The notes: generated from the letters alone by a model not told the origin. A stretch of 64,000 nucleotides of DNA from Bretschneidera sinensis (GCA_023935145.1 CM043698.1:81610001-81674000), one strand, 5' to 3'. Positions 10,124 through 22,990 are shown, numbered from the stretch's first letter. Made by a program: numbers and translations.

Positions 10124-12929
10124 GGCAACAAGCTCTCCTCGTTTGGTTGCAGAGAAAATCCTACATGAAATTAAACTGCAGTGAGTTCAGCCTAGAAATG
10201 GAATTGTTTTACTCAAAATTGGATACTTAAGCAACTGAAAATCAGCAAGAATTGTTCTCAAATCCAGAGAAAGATGGGTGAAGGGGAAAACCCAGAAGCA
10301 GAACAATAAAATGGAAATTTGTTTTTCACTGAAAATGGGGGAAAAGGGCAAAGAAACCAATAAAACAAAAACCTTGAAACGGAAAAGTCTGGTTTTAGAG
10401 AAGAGGTAAAGGTTTCTGGGGAAATGAAAACAAAGTTTTGTTATTGATGAGAAATTATGTCCGTTTGATACTAGTGAATGTATTTAACATACATGCAAAG
10501 AAGGAAAATGAGGAGATAAGAGAGAAGAGAATTTGGGGTTCTCTTTGTCGTGTGTACTCTATTAGAAATCAAAGTTCAAGACCTTGAATCAAGAAGTCAC
10601 TATTCTCATACGCGGTTTCATGCCTGAAATAAATTACTGTATGAATTAAAATAAGCTAGTGATTATTAATACTATATTAAAGTTTAAAGAGTAAAGAAGT
10701 TAGGATTAATTTCTGAGATTATGGTGACAAATGTGATTTTACCTGTCTCCTTGCTGGTTTTCTTCCTCTCTCTTTCCTGCTTCATTTGCCTTCTCTATAC
10801 TTGTACTACCATTTTATAATTGCTGTTGCTTTATCACAGCCAGCCTGCAGCTACACCAAAAGTCCACTTCTCTCTCTTTTCTATCCCTCGCAAAAAAGCA
10901 GGGAGATAGAAAGGAAAAAAAAAGGTCTTTCTCTCCCTTGAGGTTTTACTTGGTAAAATATTCATCGTCTTCAGCCTTGATTTTTGACGTTACATTTTTA
11001 GTTGGATTTTCTTTAAGTGCAAAATCATTCATTCCTGACCAAAAACAACAGATTTAAAAGGGAGATCCCCCATTCCCCATTTTAAGCACTTCTAAAATAT
11101 TAACTTTAAAAAATAAAAATAAAAATAGTACCTTCCTCCCCTAATTATAACCAAAAAAAAAAGAAGATGATAACTAAGTGAGATTATATAATACCATAAA
11201 TAATTTAGTTGATAAAATTATTTGTTGTCATTTATTATCGTGGAAAAAAATCATAAATCAGTTTTTATTTACATCCAAAGTTAACAGATATCAGAATAAA
11301 AGAGTATATAATGAACAGATAAAAAAAATACTAATATTTTAAAAATAATTTTTTAGTTCTTAATCAATTCATTTCGATCACAATAATTAAATAAATAAAC
11401 AAAATATTAACATCTTAAAGTTCATTATGCAAGCATAATGATTATCCTCTAAAAAAGGAAGATGGATTATTCTCCAAACATGATAAATCTTTTTCTTCTT
11501 CTTTTTAATTTGGCTTAATTAGTTTTTTTATATAAAAAATGACATCTTAAATGTTGAAATCAGAAATTATCTCCCTAATTAGAATGGCTAACCAGATGGG
11601 ATAAATTTTTTGACGATGTAGCTCAATTGTTTAAAAAAACATATAAAAAAGAAGTTATTTTAAAAAGTTATTCCATAAAAGAAGAATTAGTGAATAGAAG
11701 ATGTGACCAAAAAAATCAGTCTATAAAAGAATAATGAAAAATTTGCAACCAAAATCTGGTGGCGTTGTTTACTTCTTTGCTGAGTGACGGTAGCAAAAGA
11801 CGAGTGTTTAACGATAGCAGCCAAATCAATGTCTTCTGATATGACTCTTTTTATGCTGCGGACTAACGGTGTACGTATTTTTTGCAATTTTCTTCTTTTT
11901 ACATGTGGCGTTAACGTGAATATTTGGGGTGAGGATACGCGCGTGGACATTTCTTTTCTCGTTGTTTGACTAACGACAATTGCAAGATATAAAATTGTCC
12001 ACTTGAGAGAATTCTAAGTTGAGAATCTAGTGTGGATTGGTAGTGAGATAACGGACTAACGACTAACGACAATTGCAAGATATAAATTCTCACTCTCGAT
12101 GTGCTAAAAATCAAAATCGAGAACCCTTTTTCTTATCCATTTTTTATATAACTTTCCCTTGTGTTTTATTTCTGTAACAAATAATGTTAGACTCTCACAA
12201 TATGAGTTTTATTTTTTTTTATTTATAGTGATGAATAGGGGTGTTTGTATGGAGATTAAAAATTTTAACTAATTTTTTTATCAATTTTTTTAATTGATTC
12301 GATCGAATTAACTTAAATTTTTCGATATTAACAAACAGAATTGATTTTGATCGGTTAATTAATTAACTGACATTGTTTATATATTTAAATTTTTTTATTA
12401 TATATTACATATTTAGTTTATATATCTATATATTTACTTTATACGTTAATTATTAACTTGAAAAATTAAACTTCAAATTTCAAAGCACCCAAATACGTTT
12501 ATTTGATTTAAAACAATAACCAATAAATCTTATTTCTAGAACATAATCGCATAATAGTTTGTGGCTGAGCTTTATTTTTCATTTTCCATGTGTAGAAGCA
12601 ACAATTCTATCAATAGATATAGCCCTACTTCTCTTAAAAGGTTTTATTTTTCATTATTTTTATAAATGTTATGGTGATGCTCAAAGTAAAATAGAAGACC
12701 AAAAGAAAAGAAATCAACTTGATGGGTTTGTATATATATAAAATGGAGTGTAAAACTAAAATTCTTGGCTTTGCTTACAGTTAGGTGTTTGTCATTGTAA
12801 AGAATAATTGAGATCATTAATTATCTCAAAAGTTTAAATTGATAAAAAAATAATTTAATTATTATTTTTATAAATTAATATGTCCACCAACATGCAAGTC
12901 GGATGAAGGATTAATAGGGTATACATGTG
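10124..12929. other. Upstream region of the protease gene and intergenic DNA
   Basis: The first few hundred bases right of 10123 are where the minus-strand protease promoter and 5' leader must lie. I could not fix a TATA box or transcription start. A 24-nt sequence including CTAACGACAATTGCAAGATA occurs twice, near 11970 and 12062, as a short local duplication. The rest is AT-rich with no recognisable gene or transposon ends. Confidence 0.5.
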
Positions 12930-13126
12930 GACTTTGGATTCAAACAAAAATTGTTATAGTGGTTTTCTAAACTCTCTTAAGCTTAGTGGTTTCATTCAGT
13001 CCAAGACCGATTACTCCCTATTTACATATCACAAGAACAATTACTCTTTATTTGTTTTAGTGCATGTTGATGATCAATATTATTTTTACAAGGAATAATG
13101 ATGCAGTCATTATCGCCTTGAAGACC

Positions 13127-14916
13127 TGATGAGTGTCAAATATTGCATATTTTGGCCCCTAATTTACATTTGTTAATTCTTTAGTTGTGTCCTAATCTGA
13201 TATTTTGTGTTATTTCTACGATTTTTAATATTTTATAGGATTGCAAAGGAAATTGGGGATTTAATGTGAAAAAAAAATGCAAAAGCTAGAATCTGCTATT
13301 GCGATATGCTATTGCGATCGAGCACAGGAGACCTGCGATCGAGCGCAACAACGCTCAAGTATTTATTTATATGTTTAGCTTAGGAATTTGTTATTTTGAG
13401 TTATTTTTTCATTATTTTACAGGTTTACAAGCACTTGGAAAGAAGTTTCACTAAATTGCCAGAATTGCCTATATAGATCAGTCATTTTTGTGGATTAAAC
13501 TGTATTGATTTAGGAAGAACCAGGAGATGAACCATATATACTTAGAAAGATCCAGATGTCTATTTTCTAGAAAATTTCATGGCTCATAAATATGATTTTT
13601 CTAGAGAAAGTTATGAAAGTTTTAGTAGACAAAGGTCAGGCTGTGCGTGATTTCAGCATGACGGAAGTGATTTCTATGGATTAAACTGTAATGATTCAGG
13701 AAAAAAATGAGATGAGCCATATATGCTTGGAAAGATCCAAATGTTTATTTTCTAGAGAATTTTGCGGCTCATAAATATGATTTTTCTAGAGAAAGTTATG
13801 GCAGTTTTAGTAGATAAAGGTTAGGCTATACATGATTTCAGTGTAGGCAGAAGTTTTGAAGGGCATGTGAAGGCTTAAATCCCACATCCCACATCCCATA
13901 TCGGTTGGAAACACATTCTATATCTCACATCCTACATCGGATTGAAAACACATTGCACTCATGGAGTTCCCCTATAAAAGCCTCATTTCACTTCATCAAA
14001 TGGGTGTGCAATCTCAGAGGCTTTGCTACCAAGGGGTGCAATCTGGAGGATTTTGCTACCAATCGGGGGAAGCACCGCACAGCAGCTGCGGGTGAAATTT
14101 CTCTCTCCATGTATTGTTAGTTTTAATTTATTTCTTTTAAGTTTAAAGTTTTTAGCACTTTAATATTTGCTCTAATTTTTCCATTGAGATTTTTGTTGTC
14201 CATTATATTTATGGGTAACTAAATTCTCAAGTAAGGCTAGGGATGAACTTGTACAATAGATGGTATTTTTGTTTATTTTTTAATTTATGTATTTGATTTT
14301 CAATTACTAAAACTCTTTTGTTTTATCATTCTTAATTCATTGGTGATGTTTTCTTCTCCGAATATTCGTAGAATTTATTCTGTTTATGGATTCAGTCATG
14401 ATTTCTCTGTTGAATGAATTAGCTATTTGATTATGTTTGGATCAATTATTTATCTATATTGATTTAATTCTTTGCTGCAATATCGCCTCCTGAGTATAGT
14501 GTCATCGTTGAATTTTCTCAATAGTGATAATAATTTACGTATTTTAAAAGTGGTGAATGATTTTTCAAAGGGTTACATTTGGTTTAATATTGGTTTATAA
14601 ATCTACACCTTCCGATTAGGAATTTTGGGAATTGAGTTCCCAATTGAGTTATTCAATGAATTAAGAATAATTAAAATACCAGATTTGTGCAAGAGATTCC
14701 CGATGCTTTACTGTTTGTCAAATTTGAGTACTTTCTTCGTTAGTCACTTTGCTTCACTTTAATTTGCATTAAAAATTAATCTTTGTTCTCCATTAATCAT
14801 TTAATATTTTTCTTTAGTTTCTTTGTTCCTTCTACTATTCTTTAAATTTGTCTCTCTGTGGAATCGACACCCCAAAGTTGTGTTACAACTACCGCGTTAT
14901 TCTTTGGGCGTAAACA
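13127..14916. mobile_element. Solo LTR, about 1.79 kb, with 5-bp target duplication AGACC
   Basis: The insert starts TGATGAGTGTCAAATATTGC and ends GGGCGTAAACA, matching the TG...CA rule for LTRs. It is bordered by a perfect 5-bp direct repeat AGACC (13122-13126 and 14917-14921). It lies inside a copia reverse-transcriptase/RNase H frame, and removing it with one AGACC copy lets the reading of that protein continue. It has no gag-pol coding sequence. The long length and the GGAATCGACACCCC block close to the right end suggest a Gypsy (Tat/Athila-like) LTR; that family call is from memory. It also contains an internal 186-bp tandem duplication. Confidence 0.82.
13491..13860. repeat. 186-bp tandem duplication inside the solo LTR
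   Basis: Two adjacent copies begin TGGATTAAACTGTATTGAT (13491) and TGGATTAAACTGTAATGAT (13677). Shared landmarks are GAGATGAACCATATA versus GAGATGAGCCATATA, AAAGATCCAGATGT versus AAAGATCCAAATGT, and GCTCATAAATATGATTTTTC in both. Divergence is moderate, so the duplication is not very recent. Confidence 0.85.
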
Positions 14917-15809
14917 AGACCTTTCTTGACTCTCCTTCTCACCTCAAAGATCTTGGTTGTTTGCAATAATTTTTTGACCTTGGGATCTCCCATTCTAAAC
15001 ATTATGTTTATTCGAGCCAATGCAAATATCTTCTTGATAACCTTGTTAACATCGATAATACAGTTGCTTGACATGCTTCTTATCGTATGGAACTACACCT
15101 CAAAATTATGCTTCTTTCGAATCTTTCTTCTTACCCTTGCTCGGTTAGTCGTTTTATTTATCTCACTAACACAAGACCAAACATAGTTCGCATTGTCAAC
15201 ATTATCAGTCTGCTCATGAATTAACCTTGAAAATCTCATATAGATATTTCTTTTTGCTTATTGAGATATCTCAAAAGGGTCTTCTGGTTAAGACAATCTT
15301 ATGCCTGCTACGGGTGTTCTCAATCTCATTACTTACTTTGATTTCAAATGGGCTAGTTGTCCCATGACTTGTTGATCAACAACTCGTTATTATGTTTTTC
15401 TTGGATCCGATTCATTTTCTTAGAAAACCAAGAAGCAATTGTGTTGAAAGTCCTCCATGAATTAGTAGAATACCAAACTATGGCCATGGCAACTTTTAAG
15501 ATAATTTGGTTTACCTATTTGCTCATGGATCTTGATTGCAAGCCTTCATTGATGACCAATTTGTTCTATAATAACCAAGTTGCTTTATGCATGGTTACCA
15601 ATCTTGTCTAATTCCATTAACATTCCTAACACATCGATATCGATTGCCATGTTCGAGAAAAACTTCAAAATGGCCTTCTTTAAAATTCTTATATGTCGAC
15701 CTTACAATAGGTGGCCTACATCTTTACAAAATCCTTGGTAATGATCAATTCTATTTTTTAATGAGTAAGTTAAGTGTTTGTGATCTTCATGCTCCAACTT
15801 GAGGGAAAA

Positions 15810-16103
15810 TATTAGTGGCTATCCGGAATAACAATCTATAGCATCAAGATCAACAGTTAACAATCGATAAACTCTAGGTTGACAACAACAATTCAACTCC
15901 AAATCGATAAAAATCTACACATATCTTATTTTCCTTATTTTAGCTCTACAATCATAAGATATGTACATATATTGTATATCTTGTTGATTTATTTATTTTC
16001 TATAATCATGGATTATGTTAATCCCACATATCATGTTATATATCTTCCTTCATTCTCAATGGATTCTACACAATTTAATTTTCACAATTCTCTTCAAGTT
16101 TAA
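15810..16103 (+). mobile_element. Probable 3' LTR of the copia remnant
   Basis: Directly after the pol stop, AACTTGAGGGAAAATATTAG matches the usual copia arrangement of a purine tract followed by a TGTTAG LTR start, with TG mutated to TA and the tract decayed. TAACAATC and AT-rich U3-like sequence follow. No clear CA end or second LTR was found, so the right boundary is a guess. Confidence 0.45.
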
Positions 16104-17170
16104 CTAAACGTCCATATTAAGAGAAAAAGTCAACCAAGCAAGAAGACTCCCCTACTAGACCATTACATCAGAAACTTGTTGTGAATTCTTAGCCAACTAA
16201 TTAGCTACACCTTCGGCATTATGAGAGACATTACAAAATTGGAAATAATCAAAATCTAATGCTAGTAGCTAGATATATTAAATGATGAGCCCTAAAGGAA
16301 AGACACCCTCGCCCCCAACATCACATACCCAAGCTGAGTCACCTTCTACTCTATTTGCCTAAATCTTACCGTACAAACAAATTTCATAGCTATTACAAAA
16401 ACACCCAAATTAAGAGTCAAAGCATCTAAGTTACAAATAGCAAGCAAGAGGACTTTAGTATGACATTGAGGTCACTTGTGATTATGTTTTTGGAAGGATG
16501 AGAACACCAAGTAAGGTTAGTAAATAAGTAGTCTAAGCCCCAAAGTTATTAAATTAAAATTATTAAAAGAATCAAAAAAAATAATTCATGTAGTGTACAG
16601 TTAGGAATGTCAAGATCCAATTTGCACTCTATAACAAGGCCTTTTTTTTTCTTCCTTTGATCAGGCAACGGACCTTGCACTCTTATGCTTCGCGTCGCAC
16701 CTAAACCCATGTACATATATTTTTCTTTCTTTGGAAAACTAAGGGCTATGTCTCTTTTATATGTATGTAAGATCATGTTTAATCATAGAGAGTCAAAGTT
16801 TTGAGGATTTGTGATTTCTTAGAGTATATTTGGTTTACAAGAGAAATAGAATGGGGAATATTTTAAAGTTTGATGGCGTTGAAGGATGAAGTATTTATAA
16901 TTTTATTGATAAATTATGTTGCCTTGTCTAATTGAAAAGAGAATAATAACCTTCTTAAATTTGGAAATTCTTTTTTTTTTTTTATGAACAAAACGTAATA
17001 TGCATTATCAACACTCGTCTTTGTCTATTTCAAACTTTATTTTTAGAACTGAACATTAATTCTATTCTTTGTGATAGGGATTTATAGTATCGATTAACCT
17101 TCTCTATGATTTCATGTAGTAAAAGATCTATCCAAGTCCACAATATGATTAACTTAATAAAAATAGGGAA
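16104..17170. other. Intergenic, no gene seen
   Basis: AT-rich sequence with no recognisable coding region, RNA gene or transposon terminus. A minus-strand frame of 75 codons at 16549-16776 is unsupported. Confidence 0.5.
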
Positions 17171-17616
17171 TGTGCTACCTTGATTTTGAGCTCAAGGAAG
17201 ACTCTAGAGAATTGAGGGAGAAGAAAGTGAAAACTGATTGAAATTTCTCTTTATGCCCGATCCATTGATTGTGGAGAGTTTGTTATACATCCTCTAGGCC
17301 AGCTCATCAATGCTAACACAACAACCAAATAATAAACTATATATCTCAACATTACAAAAATAACTAACTAACCAATCCATAACAGCTACTGGACTGATTA
17401 AGCTAACACCATTACTTATCAAGCTTTATTACAAAGATTAATAGTTGTGCTAACTTCTTCTCTAATTGTTTCATCTACTGATTGAAGTCCATGAGCCAAT
17501 TAGGAGTTCTTTTAGCTCTGTTACTCCTACTCAATTCAACATTAGATTCCTCCTCTATAGAAATTCCAGTAACTCTAGTATTAACTTTAGCTTCTTTCTC
17601 TTCTTCATTTGCAGCA
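17171..17616. repeat. Left copy of the ~450-bp direct repeat
   Basis: Collinear with 19654-20112. Shared landmarks include GACTCTAGAGAATT, ATCCATTGATT, GTTATACATCCTCTAGGC, CAAGCTTTATTACAAAGATT and GCTCTGTTACTCCT. The right end is shorter than in the other copy, with an apparent deletion in the CTTCTTC-rich segment. Confidence 0.88.
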
Positions 17617-19653
17617 GGTAGGGGAACTATTGCAAAGAAAGTGAACCATCATTCCATGAAACCTCCATAAGTGGAAGTCCTTGTCATTGCACTAAGTATT
17701 CTTGCAGCACTTGTTTTCTTTTGAGAACACTTCTTTCACCAACAATGGCTAGTGAGACATATAAAGGATGATTATCAAAACTGTCTAGGATTAAAACCGA
17801 GGTGGAACCAAGGATTGGAACATTTCCTTTGAATGTTTGTAGAAAATTGGTTGAACTATCATATGTGGAAGGTAGGAGTCCCTTGTTAACACAAGCATGG
17901 AGACCATGGCTATTGATAGGCACACATAGAATTGCTTTGTTGGATCAATAATCCAAACATATCCATCTGACCAATTTAGTAGTAATGCATTTTCAAGAAC
18001 TTGTTACCAAGGTCAGGAATTTGACAAGATTCATCATCATTTAATACTGAAGCATTATGCAAATTAACATATTTATTAACAAAATATGAGACTTGAACAT
18101 GAGAGCAATATGACATGTAATCACCATACCCAAGTTGACCAAATGATCCATTTTCATATATAAAATAGTCTCATCAAGCCTCAAGAAGAGGGTGATTTTG
18201 GTTATATTTCTCAGTTGTGGTATATTGATGTCTTTTGAAATAGTGAAAGAACCACCAGGTTGGAATTCCCAGATGTATGGTTTGGAATCATTGAGTTGGT
18301 TAGGCACACTAACCTTGTTTTCCAAAAGGTGAGCTAAGTAGAACCAAACTCTAAATTGACCAATCAATTTTTCACATAAACTCTAATGTGCAAGGTTATT
18401 ATGAATTATTGGTTCCAAATATTGCAATTATGCCCAATTGGTTCATTAACTTTGCTTTAACCAGGCTAATTATGTTGTTCATGATAGAGACTTTGAATTG
18501 CCTACTAAGTGAGGCCACAATAAACGCATGCCAAGCCAACAATTCTATTTTTTTGTCATTTTTTCAAATACATACCATGGATTATCCAATATACCATACC
18601 TAACAAACATACTGAAAACTGTATTGTCAAGCATAACACTTAAATGGGCCTTCAAATTCAAAACAAAAAAGTAATCCTAAGGTCTCCCATTATATGCTCT
18701 CTACCACCCATACAAACTAATCCAAGTAAGAAAAACATATTTATCTATAGAATTTGGTAGCTTCTACATCGAGTTTAGGGGCATTGCCTCATTGTAGACA
18801 GTGAGGAGATTGATTTTGCTAATGGTGTAATAAAGAAACAAATGTGAGTTGACCCACTGAGTTACCGAGTTGGGATAGGAAGTGAGAGTGGTGGCGCCAA
18901 AGATGATATCGATTTCAGTATTGGTGAATGCAGTGATGATTGCATCAAGTGGCCAAGGATCTTGAGTAACCCCCATTTCATTCTTGGATTCTATGAAATC
19001 AGGTGGCCAAGGTCTTATATAAACAATCTTAGTGGACCATTCGTTTTTATGGATTATTTAGTTTCCTCTTTACTATCAGTGATGATCAACTGAGAAATAT
19101 TTTCTTTATATTGTGTTGGATAGGCTTCTTCTTGTTCTTGGTTAATGGTTGTCAAGGATAAGATGTTGAGATTTTCACATATAGCATCAAAGGAGTTTTC
19201 TAGTGAAAAAACATGGGCTGTGACTTCTATCATGGCTGATTCTTCAATCTAGATGACATAATTGTTGGTGTCCTTCGTGCCTTTCTCTTCTGCTATTATT
19301 GATGTTAAAGTTGGAGTCACTGTTTTTGCCTCCATAGAAACCTCATCAGCAATTTGAATTGGCACCATCCCTTGATCTGTTAGACAAGGAATTCTATAAT
19401 ACATCTTGTTTATCTCTTTGTAAATTTCTTCTTAAATTTATAGAATTTTTGGATCATGTGGGTCTTATTGTTCAATTGAATAGAGCCTGGTGACCAACTT
19501 ATTATATCTGTCAAATAACATGATTTTTGTGAAGGTATGAATGAAACAGTTTGTGATGAAAATTTTCAGGAATTAATGAAAGAAGGTGAATGAAGGTATT
19601 GATTCAAATGCAAGGAGTGAAGAGTGATGGAGTACTCTTAATCAAAGCACCAA

Positions 19654-20112
19654 TGTTACCTTGATTTCGAGTTCAAGGCAGACTCTAGAGAATTAAGGGA
19701 GAAGAATGTGAAAATTGATTGAAATTTCTCTCTATGCCCAATCCATTGATTATGAAGAGTTTGTTATACATCCTCTAGGCTAGCTCTTCAATGCCAACCC
19801 AACAACCAAATAACAAACTAACTGTCTAAGCTTTACAAAAATAACTAACTAATCAATCCCTAATAACTATTGGACTGGTTAAGCTAATACCATTACTTAA
19901 CAAGCTTTATTACAAAGATTAATAGTTGTGCTAATTTCTTCTCTAATTGCTTCCTCTACTGATTGAAGTCGTTAAGCCAATTAAGAGTTCTTCTTGCTCT
20001 GTTACTCCTTCTTAATTCAACACTAGATTCTTCCTTTGTAGAAGTTCTAGTAACTCCAATATTAGCTTTAGTTTCTGCTTCTTCTTTTTTCTCTTCTTCC
20101 TCTGCAGCTCCA
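19654..20112. repeat. Right copy of the ~450-bp direct repeat
   Basis: Matches the left copy over its whole length with scattered substitutions and small gaps. Its right end runs into CT-rich sequence that on the minus strand encodes a Lys/Glu/Leu-rich frame (20012-20320). That frame may be the element's own coding remnant or only composition. Confidence 0.85.
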
Positions 20113-21864
20113 TAGACAACTTCAATTCTATCTTCTTCTTCATTTGCAGATTTAGTAGCTTCAAGTCCAATAACTTCAGCTCAGTATCTTCAGCTTTTTC
20201 CTCTTCATTTACCTTCTCTGTAAAATTTTGTATAACAAAATGTTTGCCTTTATTTTCTCTTTGGAATGTTAACCCAATGAACCAAGAAATATGAACACAA
20301 AACCAAGGGAAGAAAAACAAAGGGTACTAGTAGTTTTTTTTTTTGGGGCAGACACAAATGTATGTGGAGTTTCAATAACATTATTTTATATATTTGTATG
20401 CATGTTTTATAGATTGTTAGGCCTTGGGTATTGCTTAGTTTGGATAATTGGAATTGTATAGTATACTCCATTAAACAATTGCATTATAATAAGGGCATTA
20501 TGAACTTTTGAGAGTGAAAATTGTTGCGTTAATGTTTCACATTGGAAAACATTCTACATATTTTTTGTTTCTCAGTCCTCTCCCATTGTGATGCTTATTT
20601 GACTTTGAAATATAAAATGCTATGACATTTTGGGACCATTTTTTTAAGTAGGGGTGGGATATTTTGGGACAATTTAGAATAAAATGAGTAGCATTTATTT
20701 ATAAATTTTATCTATAATAATCCTATAAAATATAGAAATTTATGAAGAAATGTGATGGAGTAAAATAAGAAGGCTTAATTGCATGCACTACCTTAATGTT
20801 TGGTGTAATTGTGAGTGTTACCTTAAGTTTTTGTCGGTAGGAATTTACAGTCTTAGGTTAGGAAACTATTGTAATTGACATTTTCTAGCTAAATTAGACG
20901 TCAGAATAAGCACGCGCATAACACGAGTCATTAAATAATTTACTTAAGCCCAATCAACATAATGAGTGACATGTGCCTAATATTAATTGGGTGGAATATC
21001 ATAAAATTAAAAATAGAAAAAAAATATATAAAAAATATCCAATTTGATTTAAAATCTCATGTTAACCAAAATTAGACATATGAGTTACATTCATTCGCTG
21101 GCAAATAAGAAAATTAATGAAAAAAATAAGAAGAAAAACATAATGAATGAAGAATACTGTCTTCTTTGTCATCTTCTTCTTCCAATTCTGCAAAACCAAA
21201 GAAAAAAAAATCTCACAGATCTAAAAACGAAAACCAAAGCCATAATTTCTTCTTCTTCATCTTTTTCTCAAAACAAATTCTTAACCAAAGAAAAAAAATT
21301 CAGAACAATAAATTTAAAACCTGACAGTGACCTAAAGAAAGAAATCGATTACTTTTCATAGATCTGGAAAAAAAAAATGAGACTAATTTATAGGCTGTCA
21401 TGGATCTAGACTTTTTTTTTTTTTTCTCAAAATCGATTATGAACTAAAGAAAGAAAATGAAATCAGAAAAAAAAAAAAAAAATTGGAACCGCATACCCAT
21501 TCTCCATGGAGATTGCAACTTAAGGAGGTGTTGGGATTATGGCTCAAACCCCCACAAGAAAGACTTCTAATTGGTTTGAAAAAAGCGATTTCCTATTTTA
21601 TAGTTGTTTATTCTAGTAGAGTAATAATAGTTTTTATTGGATTGTTGCTTGTAGAAGTAGTAGTAGTTTACTATAATGTTGTTATTTTCGTAGTAGTATT
21701 AAAAAAATATCCTCTATATAAAAGTGGTCTTAGAGAAGATTTGAGATACATTCATAATTTCGATATACATTGAAAATCATAGAGGTACACGTTGTTTAGA
21801 GTACCTCCTGTTGTATGGTCACATGTATATTTATTTTTTTTCATGCGTATGAGGTTGTAAAAGG
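20113..21864. other. Intergenic with possible one-ended MULE/MITE remnant
   Basis: No gene was recognised. Around 20775-20930 the text TTGCATGCACTACCTTAATG followed by GGTGTAATTGTGAGTGTTACC resembles one terminal arm of a common plant Mutator-like/MITE family (from memory). The opposite arm was not found. Short A/T-rich frames near 21059-21361 are unsupported. Confidence 0.4.
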
Positions 21865-22316
21865 TATTATTGTTTATCCCAGTTTTGAGAAATTTCATGG
21901 GTTGATATAGGTATTAGTCGCCAAAGTGGCACACTTATTAATACTTGTGGGATTTTACCAAAATATATTGCGAGATGATTACTGTTTATTTCGGTTTTGA
22001 AAAATTTCATGGGTTGATGTGGGTGTTAACTGCCAAAGTGGCACACTCATTGATACTTGTGGGATTTCACCAAAACATGTTGTGAGAGAATTACTGTTTA
22101 TCCCGGTTTTGTAAAATTTTATGGGTTGATATGGGTTTTTGCTGCCACAGTGACACACTCATTGATATTTATGAGATTCACCTAAACATGTTGCGGGATG
22201 ATTACTGTTTATCCCGGTTTTGAAAATTTTCATGGGTTGATGTGGGTGTTTGTTGCCAAAGTGGCATACTTAATGATGTTTGTGAGAGATTTCACTAAAA
22301 CGTGTTGCGGGATGAT
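21865..22316 (+). repeat. Four tandem 110-112-bp repeats in a copia leader region
   Basis: Repeats are anchored by TGTTTATCCC/TGTTTATTTC at 21871, 21983, 22095 and 22205, giving periods of 112, 112 and 110. Each unit also carries TTTCATGGGTTGAT, GCCAAAGTGGCACACT (variants), TTGTGGGATTTCACC and TTGCGGGATGATT. A fifth unit is cut short near 22311. The same GCCA..AAGTGG and CCCAAAGG modules recur near 23740 and in the minus-strand copia element near 61210-61480, so they belong to the element family's untranslated leader. Confidence 0.88.
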
Positions 22317-22677
22317 TTCAATTGCATCATACAGTTACTTGCCTAAAGGGAGTAGTTGTGTGCCATAATTTAGGGAAATACATAGAATACTGTGAGAAGA
22401 TGATAAGTCAGTTTAGAAGGTTTGTCTGCCCAAAGGGAATAATCTTTTCGAAATCTGAAATATTGTCTTCATATGCTTTATGTGTAGAGTTTTTAAGTGT
22501 TTGTTGTACTCTGCCCACAAGGGGAGTTTATAACTATATTTTTATATTCTTTGTATTGGAATATGTTGGTAATTGTCCTTATACTAATATGTTGTATTTT
22601 TGTCTTGAATCAGTTTTCTTTTCTATAAACAATAACTAAGAAACCATTGAGATCCTGATTGGTTTAAACTATAAGAG

Positions 22678-22990
22678 TTGAAATGTAGATTGTGTTTGAT
22701 TTTAAACAATGAATATATTTGTTTTGGTGTTGAAACAATTGCCTTCAAAAGACTTCTTATTAAAGAAAAATCTTCTGTTTTATGGCATATGCACCTATAT
22801 CACATTTCTAGAGAGAGAATTGAAAGGCTTGTTAGGGATAATATTTCACATAATCTTGATTTTAGGGATATGGAGGACCTTTGTTGATTATATTAGAGGA
22901 AAGTTAACCAAAACCAAGAAAAGGGCTGAACTCGTAGTTCTGATCTCCTAGGAATAGTGCATACTGATATTAGTGGTACCTAAAATTTGA
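22678..22990 (+). pseudogene. copia gag-pre-integrase / integrase start fragment
   Basis: One frame contains VLWHMHLYHISRERIERLVR, the copia pre-integrase block normally written LWHxRLGHxSxxRxxRLV; a neighbouring frame continues DYIRGKLTKTKKRAE followed by LIHTDISG-like text. Frameshifts separate the pieces and the integrase catalytic core is absent because of a deletion that runs directly into reverse-transcriptase sequence. Confidence 0.82.

Larger units (their letters stand above)
12930..15802 (+). pseudogene. Ty1/copia pol remnant (RT to RNase H), interrupted by a solo LTR
   Basis: A decayed copia polyprotein reads on the plus strand. Before the insertion it shows reverse-transcriptase sequence around SGFIQSKTDYSLFTYHKNN and a VHVDDQ version of the YVDD motif (about 12975-13080). 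It resumes after the insertion at KTFLDSPSHLKDLG (from about 14917), then RLVGRLIYL-like sequence, RNase H text similar to EYRAMA and ALCMVTN, and finishes with HIDIDCHVREKLQ and the family C-terminus DLHAPT followed by a stop at 15802. Multiple frameshifts and stops make it non-functional. Upstream gag, protease and integrase are missing. The two halves are joined by the solo LTR at 13127-14916. Confidence 0.85.
17171..20112 (-). mobile_element. Candidate non-autonomous LTR element: ~450-bp direct repeats around 2 kb of unknown sequence
   Basis: Two direct repeats (17171-17616 and 19654-20112) flank about 2 kb. Both begin TG(..)TACCTTGATTT on the plus strand, so on the minus strand they would end ...GGTAACA, as an LTR should. 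On that strand the repeat at 19654 is followed at once by TTGGTGCTTTGATTAAGAG, in the place of a primer-binding site; I could not match it to a tRNA. The interior holds broken minus-strand open frames (17684-17923, 18041-18367, 18764-18976) that do not resemble gag, integrase, reverse transcriptase or RNase H. One has protein-like text such as FKGNVPILGSTSVLILDS and was not recognised. No target duplication could be confirmed and the inner LTR edges are blurred, so a segmental direct duplication of host sequence remains possible. Confidence 0.5.

Noticed and set aside
18041..18976. Minus-strand frames as a functional host gene
   Set aside because: Broken into several frames, enclosed by ~450-bp direct repeats and without recognisable domain; better treated as the interior of a candidate non-autonomous element.
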